From Candidatus Avelusimicrobium intestinale (lineage in GTDB: Bacteria; Elusimicrobiota; Elusimicrobia; Elusimicrobiales; Elusimicrobiaceae): a DNA stretch of 64,000 nucleotides. The notes under the pieces are model-generated. The model was not told the DNA's origin, made no database searches, and worked only from the letters and a program-made list of their open reading frames with translations. Positions 15,190 through 25,121 of the stretch are shown piece after piece. A program made the translations under genes and the position numbers. Numbering within the stretch: position 1 is the first letter of the stretch; each line of letters starts with the position of its first letter. The DNA lies in assembly GCA_902765225.1 (NCBI GenBank), contig CACWYV010000001.1, forward strand, positions 62,001 to 126,000. Direction: 5' to 3'.

Positions 15190-16125
15190 ATGGAAACAAA
15201 ATCAAAGAAAAAATATTTAGTAACCGGCGGAGCGGGTTTCGTCGGCAGTAATATTGCCAAGGCGTTGGAAGCCGAAGGGCACGAAGTAACCGTGTTGGAT
15301 GACTTTTCCAAAAATGGACATTTTAAAAATTTAATTGGGTTCAAAGGGGATGTTATCACGTGTGATTTATTTGAACACGTACCGCACGATATGTACTTTG
15401 ATGCCATCTTCCACGAAGCCGCCATTACCGACACGACCGTGATGGACCAAAAAGCCATGATGGAACAAAATGTGGAAGCATTCAAAAACCTGCTTGACTT
15501 CGCCGCGGAAAACGAAATTAAAAAAGTGATTTATGCCTCTTCTGCCGCTACGTATGGCAACGGTCCCGTTCCCAATGTGGAAACCCAACCGACACACCCG
15601 GAAAACGTGTACGGTTTTTCTAAAGTGATTATGGACAACGTAGCCCGCCAATTTGCGGAAGATAACAACGATATGAAAATTATCGGTTTGCGCTATTTCA
15701 ATGTGTACGGCCCGGGTGAATACCACAAAGGGAAAATGGCCAGCATGGTTTATCAACTCTATAACCAAATGAAAGCAGGCCAACGCCCCCGTGTATTTAA
15801 ACACGGCGAACAACAACGCGATTTTGTATACGTCAAAGATATTGTCAAAATCAATCTGTGCGCGCTTAAAAACGGCAAAGAAACAGGCGTCTTTAATGCC
15901 GCTACCGGCGTACCGCGTGATTACAATGCCATTATCGCCTGCCTCAATAAAGAACTCGGCACGAATTTGGAACCGGATTACATTGACAATCCGTATCCGT
16001 TCTTCCAACTCAAAACGCAAGCCGATATTACCAAGTCCAAGGAAAAACTCGGCTACGAGCCGGATTATACATTGGAGCAAGGCATTGCCGATTATGTGGC
16101 TATTTTAGAGGGGCGCGCCCAATAA
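15190..16125 (+). CDS. hldD: ADP-L-glycero-D-manno-heptose 6-epimerase
   Basis: An extended short-chain dehydrogenase that epimerises ADP-D-glycero-manno-heptose for the LPS inner core. Seen: NAD-binding TGGAGFVGSN at the N-terminus, the catalytic YGFSK (Tyr-x-x-x-Lys), and the HldD signature GLRYFNVYGPGEYHKGKMAS. Length 311 fits. It lies inside the ATP synthase operon, 9 bases after atpA and 12 before atpG, with its own Shine-Dalgarno (aggagac) and no promoter or terminator around it. A related UDP-sugar epimerase is possible but the YHKGKMAS motif favours HldD. Confidence 0.88.
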   Translation: METKSKKKYLVTGGAGFVGSNIAKALEAEGHEVTVLDDFSKNGHFKNLIGFKGDVITCDLFEHVPHDMYFDAIFHEAAITDTTVMDQKAMMEQNVEAFKNLLDFAAENEIKKVIYASSAATYGNGPVPNVETQPTHPENVYGFSKVIMDNVARQFAEDNNDMKIIGLRYFNVYGPGEYHKGKMASMVYQLYNQMKAGQRPRVFKHGEQQRDFVYVKDIVKINLCALKNGKETGVFNAATGVPRDYNAIIACLNKELGTNLEPDYIDNPYPFFQLKTQADITKSKEKLGYEPDYTLEQGIADYVAILEGRAQ

Positions 16126-16137
16126 GCACCGGTTTAT

Positions 16138-17043
16138 ATGGAATCATTACGGGATATACGGCAAAACATCAAGGCCATTAAATCTACGCAGCAGATTATG
16201 CAGACGATGAAGATGATCTCCAACGCCCGCATACGCAAAGCGCAAGATGCCATGACTGCCGCACGCCCTTTTGCCACCAAAATGTTGGAAATGGTGAGCG
16301 ATTTAACACCCGAAGTGCTGGCCCTGCCCCAACCCGAAGACGGACGGGAACGCTGGGCCAGCCGGTTGTTCATTAACCACAGTGCCGACCCAAATAAAAT
16401 CGGGTTATTGGTTATCACGGCAGACAAAGGATTAACGGGCTCTTTTAATGCAGTTATTTTGCGGGCCGCCATGCGGTTTATCAAAGAACACGAAGGACAA
16501 GAAATTTTCGTATTCGCTATTGGCAAAAAAGGGCGGGATTTCCTTTCCCGGTTGCGGCTGAACAACCTGCATATCGTGTACGAAAGTGTAGGAATTTTTC
16601 CTAAGGTATCTTATGCCCATGCGGAACTGTTGGGAGAAGCCGTGTTAAAAGTATTTTTGGAAGAACAACTGGCCTCCGTAACGCTCATTTATAATGATTT
16701 TAAATCTTTAGCGAGCCAGCATTTGGTAGAACAACCGATACTGCCTTTTTCGCCACATGCCGCGCACGAAAAAGTGATAGACCGGGAATTTAGTTTTGAA
16801 CCGGGACTACTGGAAATTTTTAAACTGATGGTACCGCGGTTGGTAAAGGCCAATATGTACCGGGTGCTGTTGGAATCGCAAGCAGCCAATTTGGCGGCTA
16901 CCACCAGTGCCATGGACGCTGCCAGCAAAAACGCAGGAGAAATTGCCGACGCGTTGGGCTTAAAACTCAACAAAGTGCGCCAAGCAGGCATTACAAACGA
17001 AATTTTAGATATTGTAAACGGGGCAGAGGCCCTGACTAATTAA
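16138..17043 (+). CDS. atpG: ATP synthase F1 subunit gamma
   Basis: The central rotor shaft, 301 residues. Seen: N-terminal helix SLRDIRQNIKAIKSTQQIMQ and the C-terminal helix with TSAMDAASKNAGE, plus the TADKGLTGSFNA motif. Slightly longer than the E. coli protein. It follows hldD closely. Confidence 0.95.
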   Translation: MESLRDIRQNIKAIKSTQQIMQTMKMISNARIRKAQDAMTAARPFATKMLEMVSDLTPEVLALPQPEDGRERWASRLFINHSADPNKIGLLVITADKGLTGSFNAVILRAAMRFIKEHEGQEIFVFAIGKKGRDFLSRLRLNNLHIVYESVGIFPKVSYAHAELLGEAVLKVFLEEQLASVTLIYNDFKSLASQHLVEQPILPFSPHAAHEKVIDREFSFEPGLLEIFKLMVPRLVKANMYRVLLESQAANLAATTSAMDAASKNAGEIADALGLKLNKVRQAGITNEILDIVNGAEALTN

Positions 17044-18474
<1,431 letters not shown>

Positions 18475-18475
18475 T

Positions 18476-18889
18476 ATGCCCAACAAACTAAAGTTAAATC
18501 TCATTACGCCCCAAGCGCAACTGCTCAAAGACCAGGAAGTAGATATCGTGGTTCTGCCGGCCTTGCTGGGAGAAATGGGAATTTTGCCCGGGCACATACC
18601 GGTACTGGTGCAACTGACTTACGGAGAACTGCGCTATAAACAAAACGGGCAGGAAAGTGATTTTGCCGTCATGGGCGGATTTGTGGAAGTCAAGGACGAC
18701 GTCGTCAACGTATTTGCCGAAGGGGCTGACCTGGCAGATGAAATTGATGAAGAAGCCGAAAGCCAAAAAATCAAAAAAGCCAAAGATGCCCTCAGCCGCA
18801 AGGACGCAGATATTGATTTTGAATTGGCAGAAATTGAATTAAAACAGGCCATTACCCGCATGAAGGTCAAGCAGCGCAAGTTGGGTTAG
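18476..18889 (+). CDS. atpC: ATP synthase F1 subunit epsilon
   Basis: Small rotor subunit that can regulate ATP hydrolysis, 137 residues. Seen: N-terminal beta-barrel with LPALLGEMGILPGHIP and a C-terminal pair of helices rich in Lys/Glu. It starts 1 base after atpD. Its last 23 bases overlap the 3' end of the convergent mtaB, and no hairpin terminator is seen here. Confidence 0.93.
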   Translation: MPNKLKLNLITPQAQLLKDQEVDIVVLPALLGEMGILPGHIPVLVQLTYGELRYKQNGQESDFAVMGGFVEVKDDVVNVFAEGADLADEIDEEAESQKIKKAKDALSRKDADIDFELAEIELKQAITRMKVKQRKLG

Positions 18890-20135
18890 TTTTTGCTGCT
18901 TTTTCCTCAAACGTTCCCACGCACAACGGCCCTTCCGCACGTGTGATAGAGACGCGTGCCAAACCGTGTAAACCCGTAGGAGCGTTTTCCAATAAGACTT
19001 GCTGAAAGTTAGCGGTAATTCCACATAACCGGCCGTTTTTATGCTCTTCCACCAGCACCGTTTGTTCCGTTCCTACCAACGAAGCCGCAAAGGCCAAACG
19101 CAATTCCTTATCCAACGTGCGTAGCACTTCGGCACGGCGTTTGATTTCTCCGGCAGGCAATTGAGGCAGGAGGGCCGCCTGCGTGCCGGGTCGGGCCGAA
19201 TAACTAAATACGTGTAAGCCGGCTAATTTTTGTGCACGGATAAATTGTACAGTTTGGTTGAAATCGGCTTCGCTTTCGGTGGGAAACCCGGCAATCACAT
19301 CGGCAAAAATGCCAATGCCCGGCAATGCCGCACGCAACTGTTCCACCCGGCGGGCATAGGTAGCTGTATCGTAATGGCGGTTCATGGCTTGCAACACGCT
19401 ATCGCAGCCGGCCTGCAGGGGTAAATGAAAATAATTGCAAAAACGCAAAGGATGTTTTTGGACAACTTGCACCAGATTTTTCGTTAACGTTTGAATTTCT
19501 ATGGAAGAAAACCGCACCCGGAAATCACCGGGTAATCGGGCAATTCGCTCGCACAAATCCGCTAAATCCGCCCCCGTTTGCGGACATTTGTAATTACCGA
19601 TATTAATCCCGGTCAGCACAATTTCCGCAAAACCGTTACGCACCAATCCCTGAATTTCCGTTAGTACATCTGCTAACGGTTTAGAACGTTTTTCCGGACG
19701 GGCAAACGGTACAATGCAATACGAACAGAACGCATCACATCCGTCTTGTATTTTAATAAAGGCCCGGCTATGGCCCTCATGGCCGGAAACGGTCCAACAG
19801 ATATCTTCTTCGTTAAATAATGCACGACCCAGTTCGTATTTCCCAACGAGTTGTACCTGCGGGAACATCTCACGTATGCGGGGGGCATGAGCCGCCGCAT
19901 AACATCCCGTCAGCACCAGACGGGCCGACGAATTGCGGCGTAAAATTTGGCGAATAAGTTTTTCTACATCCTTGTCGGCCTGGTGGGTAACCGTACAGGT
20001 ATTTAATAAACAAATATCGGCCGTTTCCCAGTTGTCAGCAGGCGTAAAACCGTGGCGCAAAAAATCTTCCCTCAAGGCCTGGCTTTCCACTTGATTAACC
20101 CGACAACCGAATGTTTTAATGAAAAAAGAAGTCAT
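18867..20135 (-). CDS. mtaB: tRNA t6A37 methylthiotransferase, MtaB type
   Basis: A radical-SAM enzyme that adds methylthio to N6-threonylcarbamoyladenosine 37 of tRNAs. Seen: the UPF0004 domain with FGCRVNQVES and LLNTCTVT, the radical-SAM cluster CDAFCSYC near residues 133-140, and a C-terminal TRAM-like domain (VGTEQTVLVEEHKNGRLCG). CRVNQVES is nearer MtaB (CKVNQYES) than MiaB or RimO. 422 residues, complete. Start overlaps the rsmE stop by 4 bases. It is last gene of the sppA run and collides with atpC at its 3' end. Confidence 0.87.
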   Translation of the reverse strand: MTSFFIKTFGCRVNQVESQALREDFLRHGFTPADNWETADICLLNTCTVTHQADKDVEKLIRQILRRNSSARLVLTGCYAAAHAPRIREMFPQVQLVGKYELGRALFNEEDICWTVSGHEGHSRAFIKIQDGCDAFCSYCIVPFARPEKRSKPLADVLTEIQGLVRNGFAEIVLTGINIGNYKCPQTGADLADLCERIARLPGDFRVRFSSIEIQTLTKNLVQVVQKHPLRFCNYFHLPLQAGCDSVLQAMNRHYDTATYARRVEQLRAALPGIGIFADVIAGFPTESEADFNQTVQFIRAQKLAGLHVFSYSARPGTQAALLPQLPAGEIKRRAEVLRTLDKELRLAFAASLVGTEQTVLVEEHKNGRLCGITANFQQVLLENAPTGLHGLARVSITRAEGPLCVGTFEEKAAKTNPTCAA

Positions 20136-20830
20136 AGAAGTTTAGCACAGGCAGACACACACGCCGTTTCCGCCCGCAAGATATTTACCCCCAACGTCAC
20201 AGCCGGGGTATGATGCGCCGCCGCCAAAGCAATTTCCTCCGTCGTCCAACCACCCGCCGGACCGATAAAAATGCGTACCTGTTTAGGACGACCGAGCGTA
20301 TCCATTCCCCACGTTACCGTGTGGTGTTGTTCGGCTTCGTAAGCAATCAAGGACGGAATTTTTTCTTCACACACCGCTTGATTAAACGATTGGGGCGGTA
20401 AAAGCCGGGGCAAAAAAGGCGTATTGCATTGTTTGCACGCAGCCAGCATAATTTGTTGCCAACGGACCTGCTTATCTTCCCACTTTTTACTTATATCATA
20501 TTCACTGCGGGCCGATACAATCGGTTGGAAAGCTGCCACGCCCAATTGAGTACATTTATCCAGCACTTCTTCCAATCCGGTGCGTGAATTGGGCACAAAG
20601 CAAAGTGTAATGTCTAACGGTACACGCCGAACCTGACACGGTTTCAACAGTGTTCCGCGTACGAATTTTTTTTGAATTTTATCAATACGTCCCTCATACT
20701 GACGCCCGGTACCGTCAAAAACAAGTACCACGTCCCCTTCCCGGTGCCGTTGCACAACTGCCGCGTGGTGGGCTTCCTCATCCATCAAAAAAAACTCTGT
20801 CTCTTTGATATCTGCCAGATACTGGGGCAT
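20132..20830 (-). CDS. rsmE: 16S rRNA m3U1498 methyltransferase
   Basis: A SPOUT-fold enzyme. Seen: N-terminal PUA-like part with AHHAAVVQRHREGDVV, then GPAGGW and LGVNILRAETA, the knot motifs that bind SAM. 232 residues, normal. The gene joins mtaB by an ATGA overlap. Confidence 0.9.
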   Translation of the reverse strand: MPQYLADIKETEFFLMDEEAHHAAVVQRHREGDVVLVFDGTGRQYEGRIDKIQKKFVRGTLLKPCQVRRVPLDITLCFVPNSRTGLEEVLDKCTQLGVAAFQPIVSARSEYDISKKWEDKQVRWQQIMLAACKQCNTPFLPRLLPPQSFNQAVCEEKIPSLIAYEAEQHHTVTWGMDTLGRPKQVRIFIGPAGGWTTEEIALAAAHHTPAVTLGVNILRAETACVSACAKLL

Positions 20831-20857
20831 ACGTTCTTCCCTTAAATACCGTCATTC

Positions 20858-21415
20858 CTAAAAAAGTAACACCAGCATCCAAATAAACAAGATACCGCCG
20901 ACTATAAGTACTACTCCGGGAGCCAAAAAAGATAATACCCACGCCAACGCCGCCCAACCGTAGGAAATGTTATATACCCGTTTCAGGCCGCGTATCAAAA
21001 AACCCAGTTGCAAGCAAAACACACCCAACAACACAAAGACACCCAAAAACCGGAACACCGGAAACATGGCGCCGATCAGGGCAAATGCGATGAGTAACCC
21101 TCTGATAAACCCGACCGCACCGATGAGTACAAACAAAGGAGCCGGCGGCACAGCCACACGGCCGATGTTCAATACAAAACTACAAAACGCGGCCCATATA
21201 CTGCCGGCTATTAATTCTGCCGCAAATAACAAACATACCAGCAACATAAAAACCGGGAGCGAACTTCCCGAGGATACTTTAAAAAACAACACCCATCCCA
21301 ACGCCGCCATCAAATACCCGGCACACGCTTGGGAAAAAGAACGTTCCTCTACCAGTTGCCGTAAAGTTTCCCGGGGGAATTGGACGTAATCAAAATATAA
21401 TTTCAGCAAATGCAT
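20858..21415 (-). CDS. Yip1-like multi-spanning membrane protein
   Basis: A 185-residue integral membrane protein with about five hydrophobic segments and a short N-terminal soluble part (FDYVQFPRETLRQL). The P-R-E-T-L start and the spacing of helices resemble YIP1-domain proteins. Function unknown. SD gaggcgg before the ATG. It lies between sppA and rsmE in one run. Confidence 0.6.
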   Translation of the reverse strand: MHLLKLYFDYVQFPRETLRQLVEERSFSQACAGYLMAALGWVLFFKVSSGSSLPVFMLLVCLLFAAELIAGSIWAAFCSFVLNIGRVAVPPAPLFVLIGAVGFIRGLLIAFALIGAMFPVFRFLGVFVLLGVFCLQLGFLIRGLKRVYNISYGWAALAWVLSFLAPGVVLIVGGILFIWMLVLLF

Positions 21416-21424
21416 ATCCGCCTC

Positions 21425-22546
21425 TTAATTCACCCACAAGTAGGACACACTGGGGGTAGCCAATGCCTGAATTTGCTTGGCCAGTGTTTGGCTTTCCATG
21501 TTAGAACCGAGCGAAAAAATAAACTCTTTGATTTCATCGCGGCGCGGCGTCAACACCACCGGGTCTTTCAGCCCGGCCAATTCTCCGGCCAACAACCGGG
21601 CTTCTTCTTCGCCACCCAGTTTATCAATGAAACCCAAATTAAAAGCCCGTTGTCCGGTAAACACACGCCCGTCGGTATATTCCGTCAAATCCTCCGGCTT
21701 CACTTGCGGACGTCCGGCCTTAACCGCGGCGAAAAACTGGGTATAGGTATCGTTGACCATATCTTGCAAGAGGGCTTTTTCGGCCGTTGTCATCGGGCGA
21801 TAGGCAGAACCGATATCCTTGTACTTACCCGAAGTAATCGGTATTACTTTCACCCCGATTTTATCAAACAACCCCTCTACATTACTCGTTTGCATAATAA
21901 CGCCCACGGAACCTGTAATCGTGCCCGGTTCAGCCACAATTTGATCGGCCGCCATAGCGATATAAAAACCACCTGATGCCGCCACATCACGCATTAAGGC
22001 AACAATTTTTTTGCCTTTCTCTTTGGCCTTTAACAATTCTCCGTAAATATTCTGCACCGAGGCCACCGTCCCCCCCGGCGAGTTAATATCCAATACAATG
22101 GCTTTAACGTGTTTATCTTCGGCCGCTTGCCGGATACGTTTGGCAATGGCACCGGCTCCCGTCGGACGGTTAAACGGACCCGCATTGTTATCTTGCGCAA
22201 TCACGCCGCGCACTTTAATCCAGGCAATGCCCGGCTTAGAAGAACGCGAAAAAGCCGACACAAATTTTCCGTCGGAGGACTCTGCCGCCAGGGCAGCCGT
22301 TGACTTTGGACATTTGGGGGCCGGGCGGGAAGCCAACATCACCCCGCACACCGCCGATACCATAAACGTGATGAGCAACAGCGTGGACCAAATACTGCGC
22401 GGTACGGAAGCGCTATGTGGGGCACGCGGCCCGTTGGCATAAATAGGGGTTCCCTCTAAACGGTTCTCCGATTGGGCCGACGATTCCGTCCGGGGTGTTT
22501 CCGGGGAATCGGGCGGCAATATCTGTTCTTGATTTTCGTTATCCAT
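21425..22546 (-). CDS. sppA: Signal peptide peptidase SppA (short form)
   Basis: A membrane-anchored serine peptidase of the S49 family that clears remnant signal peptides. Seen: a long Pro/Glu-rich N-terminus, one membrane helix (STLLLITFMVSAVCGVML), INSPGGTVAS, and the active-site serine in DVAASGGFYIAMAAD; a lysine in KIGVKVIPITSGKYKD matches the second catalytic residue. Start at 22546 chosen because aaggagag lies 8 bases upstream; the frame is open to 22585. 373 residues. It heads the sppA-yip1-rsmE-mtaB run under an extended -10. Confidence 0.88.
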   Translation of the reverse strand: MDNENQEQILPPDSPETPRTESSAQSENRLEGTPIYANGPRAPHSASVPRSIWSTLLLITFMVSAVCGVMLASRPAPKCPKSTAALAAESSDGKFVSAFSRSSKPGIAWIKVRGVIAQDNNAGPFNRPTGAGAIAKRIRQAAEDKHVKAIVLDINSPGGTVASVQNIYGELLKAKEKGKKIVALMRDVAASGGFYIAMAADQIVAEPGTITGSVGVIMQTSNVEGLFDKIGVKVIPITSGKYKDIGSAYRPMTTAEKALLQDMVNDTYTQFFAAVKAGRPQVKPEDLTEYTDGRVFTGQRAFNLGFIDKLGGEEEARLLAGELAGLKDPVVLTPRRDEIKEFIFSLGSNMESQTLAKQIQALATPSVSYLWVN

Positions 22547-22603
22547 AAATGGTCTCTCCTTAAATTTACAAAAACACAACAACACGGATAAAATAATACC
22601 TAA

Positions 22604-22628
22604 ATTATAGCAATTAAATTGCTACAAT
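22604..22628. promoter_or_regulatory. Face-to-face extended -10 promoters for sppA and dapA
   Basis: The minus strand reads TGCTATAAT at 22604-22612 and the plus strand TGCTACAAT at 22620-22628. The GCAATT-A-AATTGC core (22610-22622) is a perfect inverted repeat. The -35 area of each promoter overlaps the -10 of the other, so only one could be occupied at a time. Confidence 0.55.
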
Positions 22629-22661
22629 ATGAGCAGTTCCTTTTTAAGCTACGGAGACTAT

Positions 22662-23549
22662 ATGTTGAACGGAATTTTTACCGCATTAGCAACCCCTTTC
22701 ACAACCGACGGAGCTATTGATTTCCCCGCGTTGGAACGCTTGCTGCAGGCCCAGTTGGCCGCAGGCGTGGACGGCATAGTATTACTCGGCACGACGGCAG
22801 AAACGCCCACTTTATCCGCCGATGAAAAAAAACAAATTTTGGATTTTTGTATCCCGCGGCTGACCGGACGATGTAAAATCGTAATCGGCACGGGGGCAAA
22901 TGCTACGGCAGCCGCCGTAGAAAATACCCGCGCAGTATTGCCGTATAAACCGGAAGCGGTGTTAGTCGTCACTCCGTATTACAACAAACCCAATCCGGCC
23001 GGATTAATTGCCCATTATAAGGCCGTTGCCGCCGTGGGACTGCCGATTATTTTGTATCATATCCCCGGGCGAACGGGGCTAAAATTGCCGGACCATGTAT
23101 TGGCCGATTTGCTCAACAAAGTTCCGCAAATTGTGGGCATCAAAGAGTCAGATTATGACCCGGCCCACGTCATGGAAACAGCCGTACGTTATAACGGCAA
23201 AAAGGCCTACTTATGCGGCAATGATGACTTGTTCCCGCAATATTTGGCCATCAACGCGGCCGGTATCATCAGTGCGGCCGCCAATGTGTTTGCCCCGGCC
23301 TTTGTACAAATTTACAAATTATTCAAACAAGGACATGCTGACCAAGCGTTTGATTTGTTTGCTGAGTTATACCCGCATATCAAAGCGTGCTATGCGGAAA
23401 CAAACCCCACGTGTATTAAATATATGTTGTCTAAACGCGGGTTCGGCACGGCAACCGTGCGGCTGCCGTTGGGGAACATTTCTCCCGAACACCAGCAGCA
23501 AATAGATCAATTGTTGCCGACGGCGCCGGCATCGTGGATGATTCGGTAA
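22662..23549 (+). CDS. dapA: 4-hydroxy-tetrahydrodipicolinate synthase
   Basis: Condenses pyruvate with aspartate semialdehyde, the branch point to DAP and lysine. Seen: TIM-barrel signature LGTTAETPTLS, the Schiff-base lysine in PQIVGIKES, and the catalytic Tyr in VVTPYYNKP. The start at 22662 has cggagac upstream, giving 295 residues. First gene of dapA-asd-dapB-Mur ligase. Confidence 0.95.
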   Translation: MLNGIFTALATPFTTDGAIDFPALERLLQAQLAAGVDGIVLLGTTAETPTLSADEKKQILDFCIPRLTGRCKIVIGTGANATAAAVENTRAVLPYKPEAVLVVTPYYNKPNPAGLIAHYKAVAAVGLPIILYHIPGRTGLKLPDHVLADLLNKVPQIVGIKESDYDPAHVMETAVRYNGKKAYLCGNDDLFPQYLAINAAGIISAAANVFAPAFVQIYKLFKQGHADQAFDLFAELYPHIKACYAETNPTCIKYMLSKRGFGTATVRLPLGNISPEHQQQIDQLLPTAPASWMIR

Positions 23550-23553
23550 GCGT

Positions 23554-24435
23554 ATGAAAAAAACCGTAGGAATTATTGGAATTAACGGCATGGTCGGCCA
23601 AAAGATGAAGGCCGAACTGCAAAAGATTAAACTCCCGTTTGAGGTAAAAACTTTCGGACGGAACGACGAGGTCCCGGCGCTGGATATCGCTGTATTGTGT
23701 ACCGACAATCCCGTCAGCCGCAAATTGGCCCCGACATTAAAAGACCGGGTGAAATTCGTTGTGGATATGTCGTCCGAATTTCGCATGACTCCGGGCGTTC
23801 CGCTCGTCATCCCGGAAATTAACGCGCACGCGATTACCAAAGATACGCCGCTGATTGCCAGCCCCAATTGCACCACCACGGGGCTTGTGATGAGTTTGGC
23901 CCCGTTAAAACCATTTTACCGGTTTGAAGAAGTATTTTTCTGTTCGTATCAGGCCATTAGCGGCGGCGGGAAAAAATTGTTGGATGACTTCCATACTCCC
24001 GGCTCTTACTACGCCGAAAACTGCGTACCGCTTATCGGGTCGCTATTAGAGAATGGCCACACCAGCGAAGAACTCAAAGGGCTGTACGAGAGCCGCAAAA
24101 TTTTGGAAATTCCGGATTTAAAAGTCTATTGCCACACGGTACGCGTGGGTGTAGAGAACAGTCATTCGTTGGGTATCACGGTCAAGCTGGATAAACCCGC
24201 CGATTTGGAACAAATCAAACGAGCGTGGAACCATTTCCCCCATGTAAAATACATGCCGTCCGTCGTCACCCCCAAGGAAGCCAGCGGCCAGGAAGACACC
24301 TTTATTTGCCGTTTGCGGCAAGATGTGGAAGATAAAAACATCATCCATTATTTTGTTACATTTGACAATTTACTCAAAGGGGCTGCCATGAACGGCCGGC
24401 AAATTGTTCAGTTACTCCTGGAGCATTTTGTATGA
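23554..24435 (+). CDS. asd: Aspartate-semialdehyde dehydrogenase
   Basis: Reduces aspartyl phosphate to the semialdehyde used by DapA. Seen: N-terminal GINGMVGQKM Rossmann motif, the active-site cysteine in ASPNCTTTGLV, and the catalytic His region YCHTVRVGVENSHS. 293 residues, on the short side. It starts 4 bases after dapA. Confidence 0.93.
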   Translation: MKKTVGIIGINGMVGQKMKAELQKIKLPFEVKTFGRNDEVPALDIAVLCTDNPVSRKLAPTLKDRVKFVVDMSSEFRMTPGVPLVIPEINAHAITKDTPLIASPNCTTTGLVMSLAPLKPFYRFEEVFFCSYQAISGGGKKLLDDFHTPGSYYAENCVPLIGSLLENGHTSEELKGLYESRKILEIPDLKVYCHTVRVGVENSHSLGITVKLDKPADLEQIKRAWNHFPHVKYMPSVVTPKEASGQEDTFICRLRQDVEDKNIIHYFVTFDNLLKGAAMNGRQIVQLLLEHFV

Positions 24436-25121
24436 ACAACCGCTTGTCATACGGAGTACTGATTAACGGAGCCGGCGGAAAAATGGGGCAAGCCCTTATC
24501 CGTTTGATTCACCAACAGCCGCAACTGGGGTTACAGGTGGCCGCCACCCGTAACGCTGCCGGACCGGTTACGGCAGATTTTGATATCGTCCTTGATTTCT
24601 CTACTCCGCAAGGAGCCCAAGAAGCATTTGCATTGGCCCAAAGCCACCGAAAACCTTTTCTAACAGGAACCACCAACTTACCGGAGACGTTGGTACAACA
24701 AATGCAACAAGAAACAAAAATCCCGGTATTTTTTGCGCCCAATGTCAGTTTGAGCGTTTATTTTTTCACACAACTGGCCCAAGAGGCGGCGCGTATGTAC
24801 CGCGGGTACGGCATCCACCTACACGAAATTCACCACATACACAAAAAAGATGCCCCCAGTGGTACCGCTAAAAAATTGGCTGAGGCCGTTTGCCTGCCCA
24901 CCAACGAAGTAACGTATGAACGTATCGGTGAAACCGTCGGCACGCATAACGTACGGTTTTCCTCCCCTTTGGATGAAGTCTCGCTCACGCACAAAGCCCT
25001 AAACCGCGATTTGTTTGCGCAATCCGCCTTGGAAATCGCCCAATGGCTTGTAACGTGTCCGGCGGGATTTTATACGATGTCAGACTATGCAAAATTTAAA
25101 TTAAAGGAAGTTCACTCATGA
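24432..25121 (+). CDS. dapB: 4-hydroxy-tetrahydrodipicolinate reductase
   Basis: Second step of the DAP branch. Seen: GAGGKMGQ nucleotide motif, and the family signature EIHHIHKKDAPSGTA with the catalytic His and Lys. 229 residues, a little shorter than the 270 of E. coli. ATGA overlap with asd and with the next gene. Confidence 0.93.
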   Translation: MNNRLSYGVLINGAGGKMGQALIRLIHQQPQLGLQVAATRNAAGPVTADFDIVLDFSTPQGAQEAFALAQSHRKPFLTGTTNLPETLVQQMQQETKIPVFFAPNVSLSVYFFTQLAQEAARMYRGYGIHLHEIHHIHKKDAPSGTAKKLAEAVCLPTNEVTYERIGETVGTHNVRFSSPLDEVSLTHKALNRDLFAQSALEIAQWLVTCPAGFYTMSDYAKFKLKEVHS

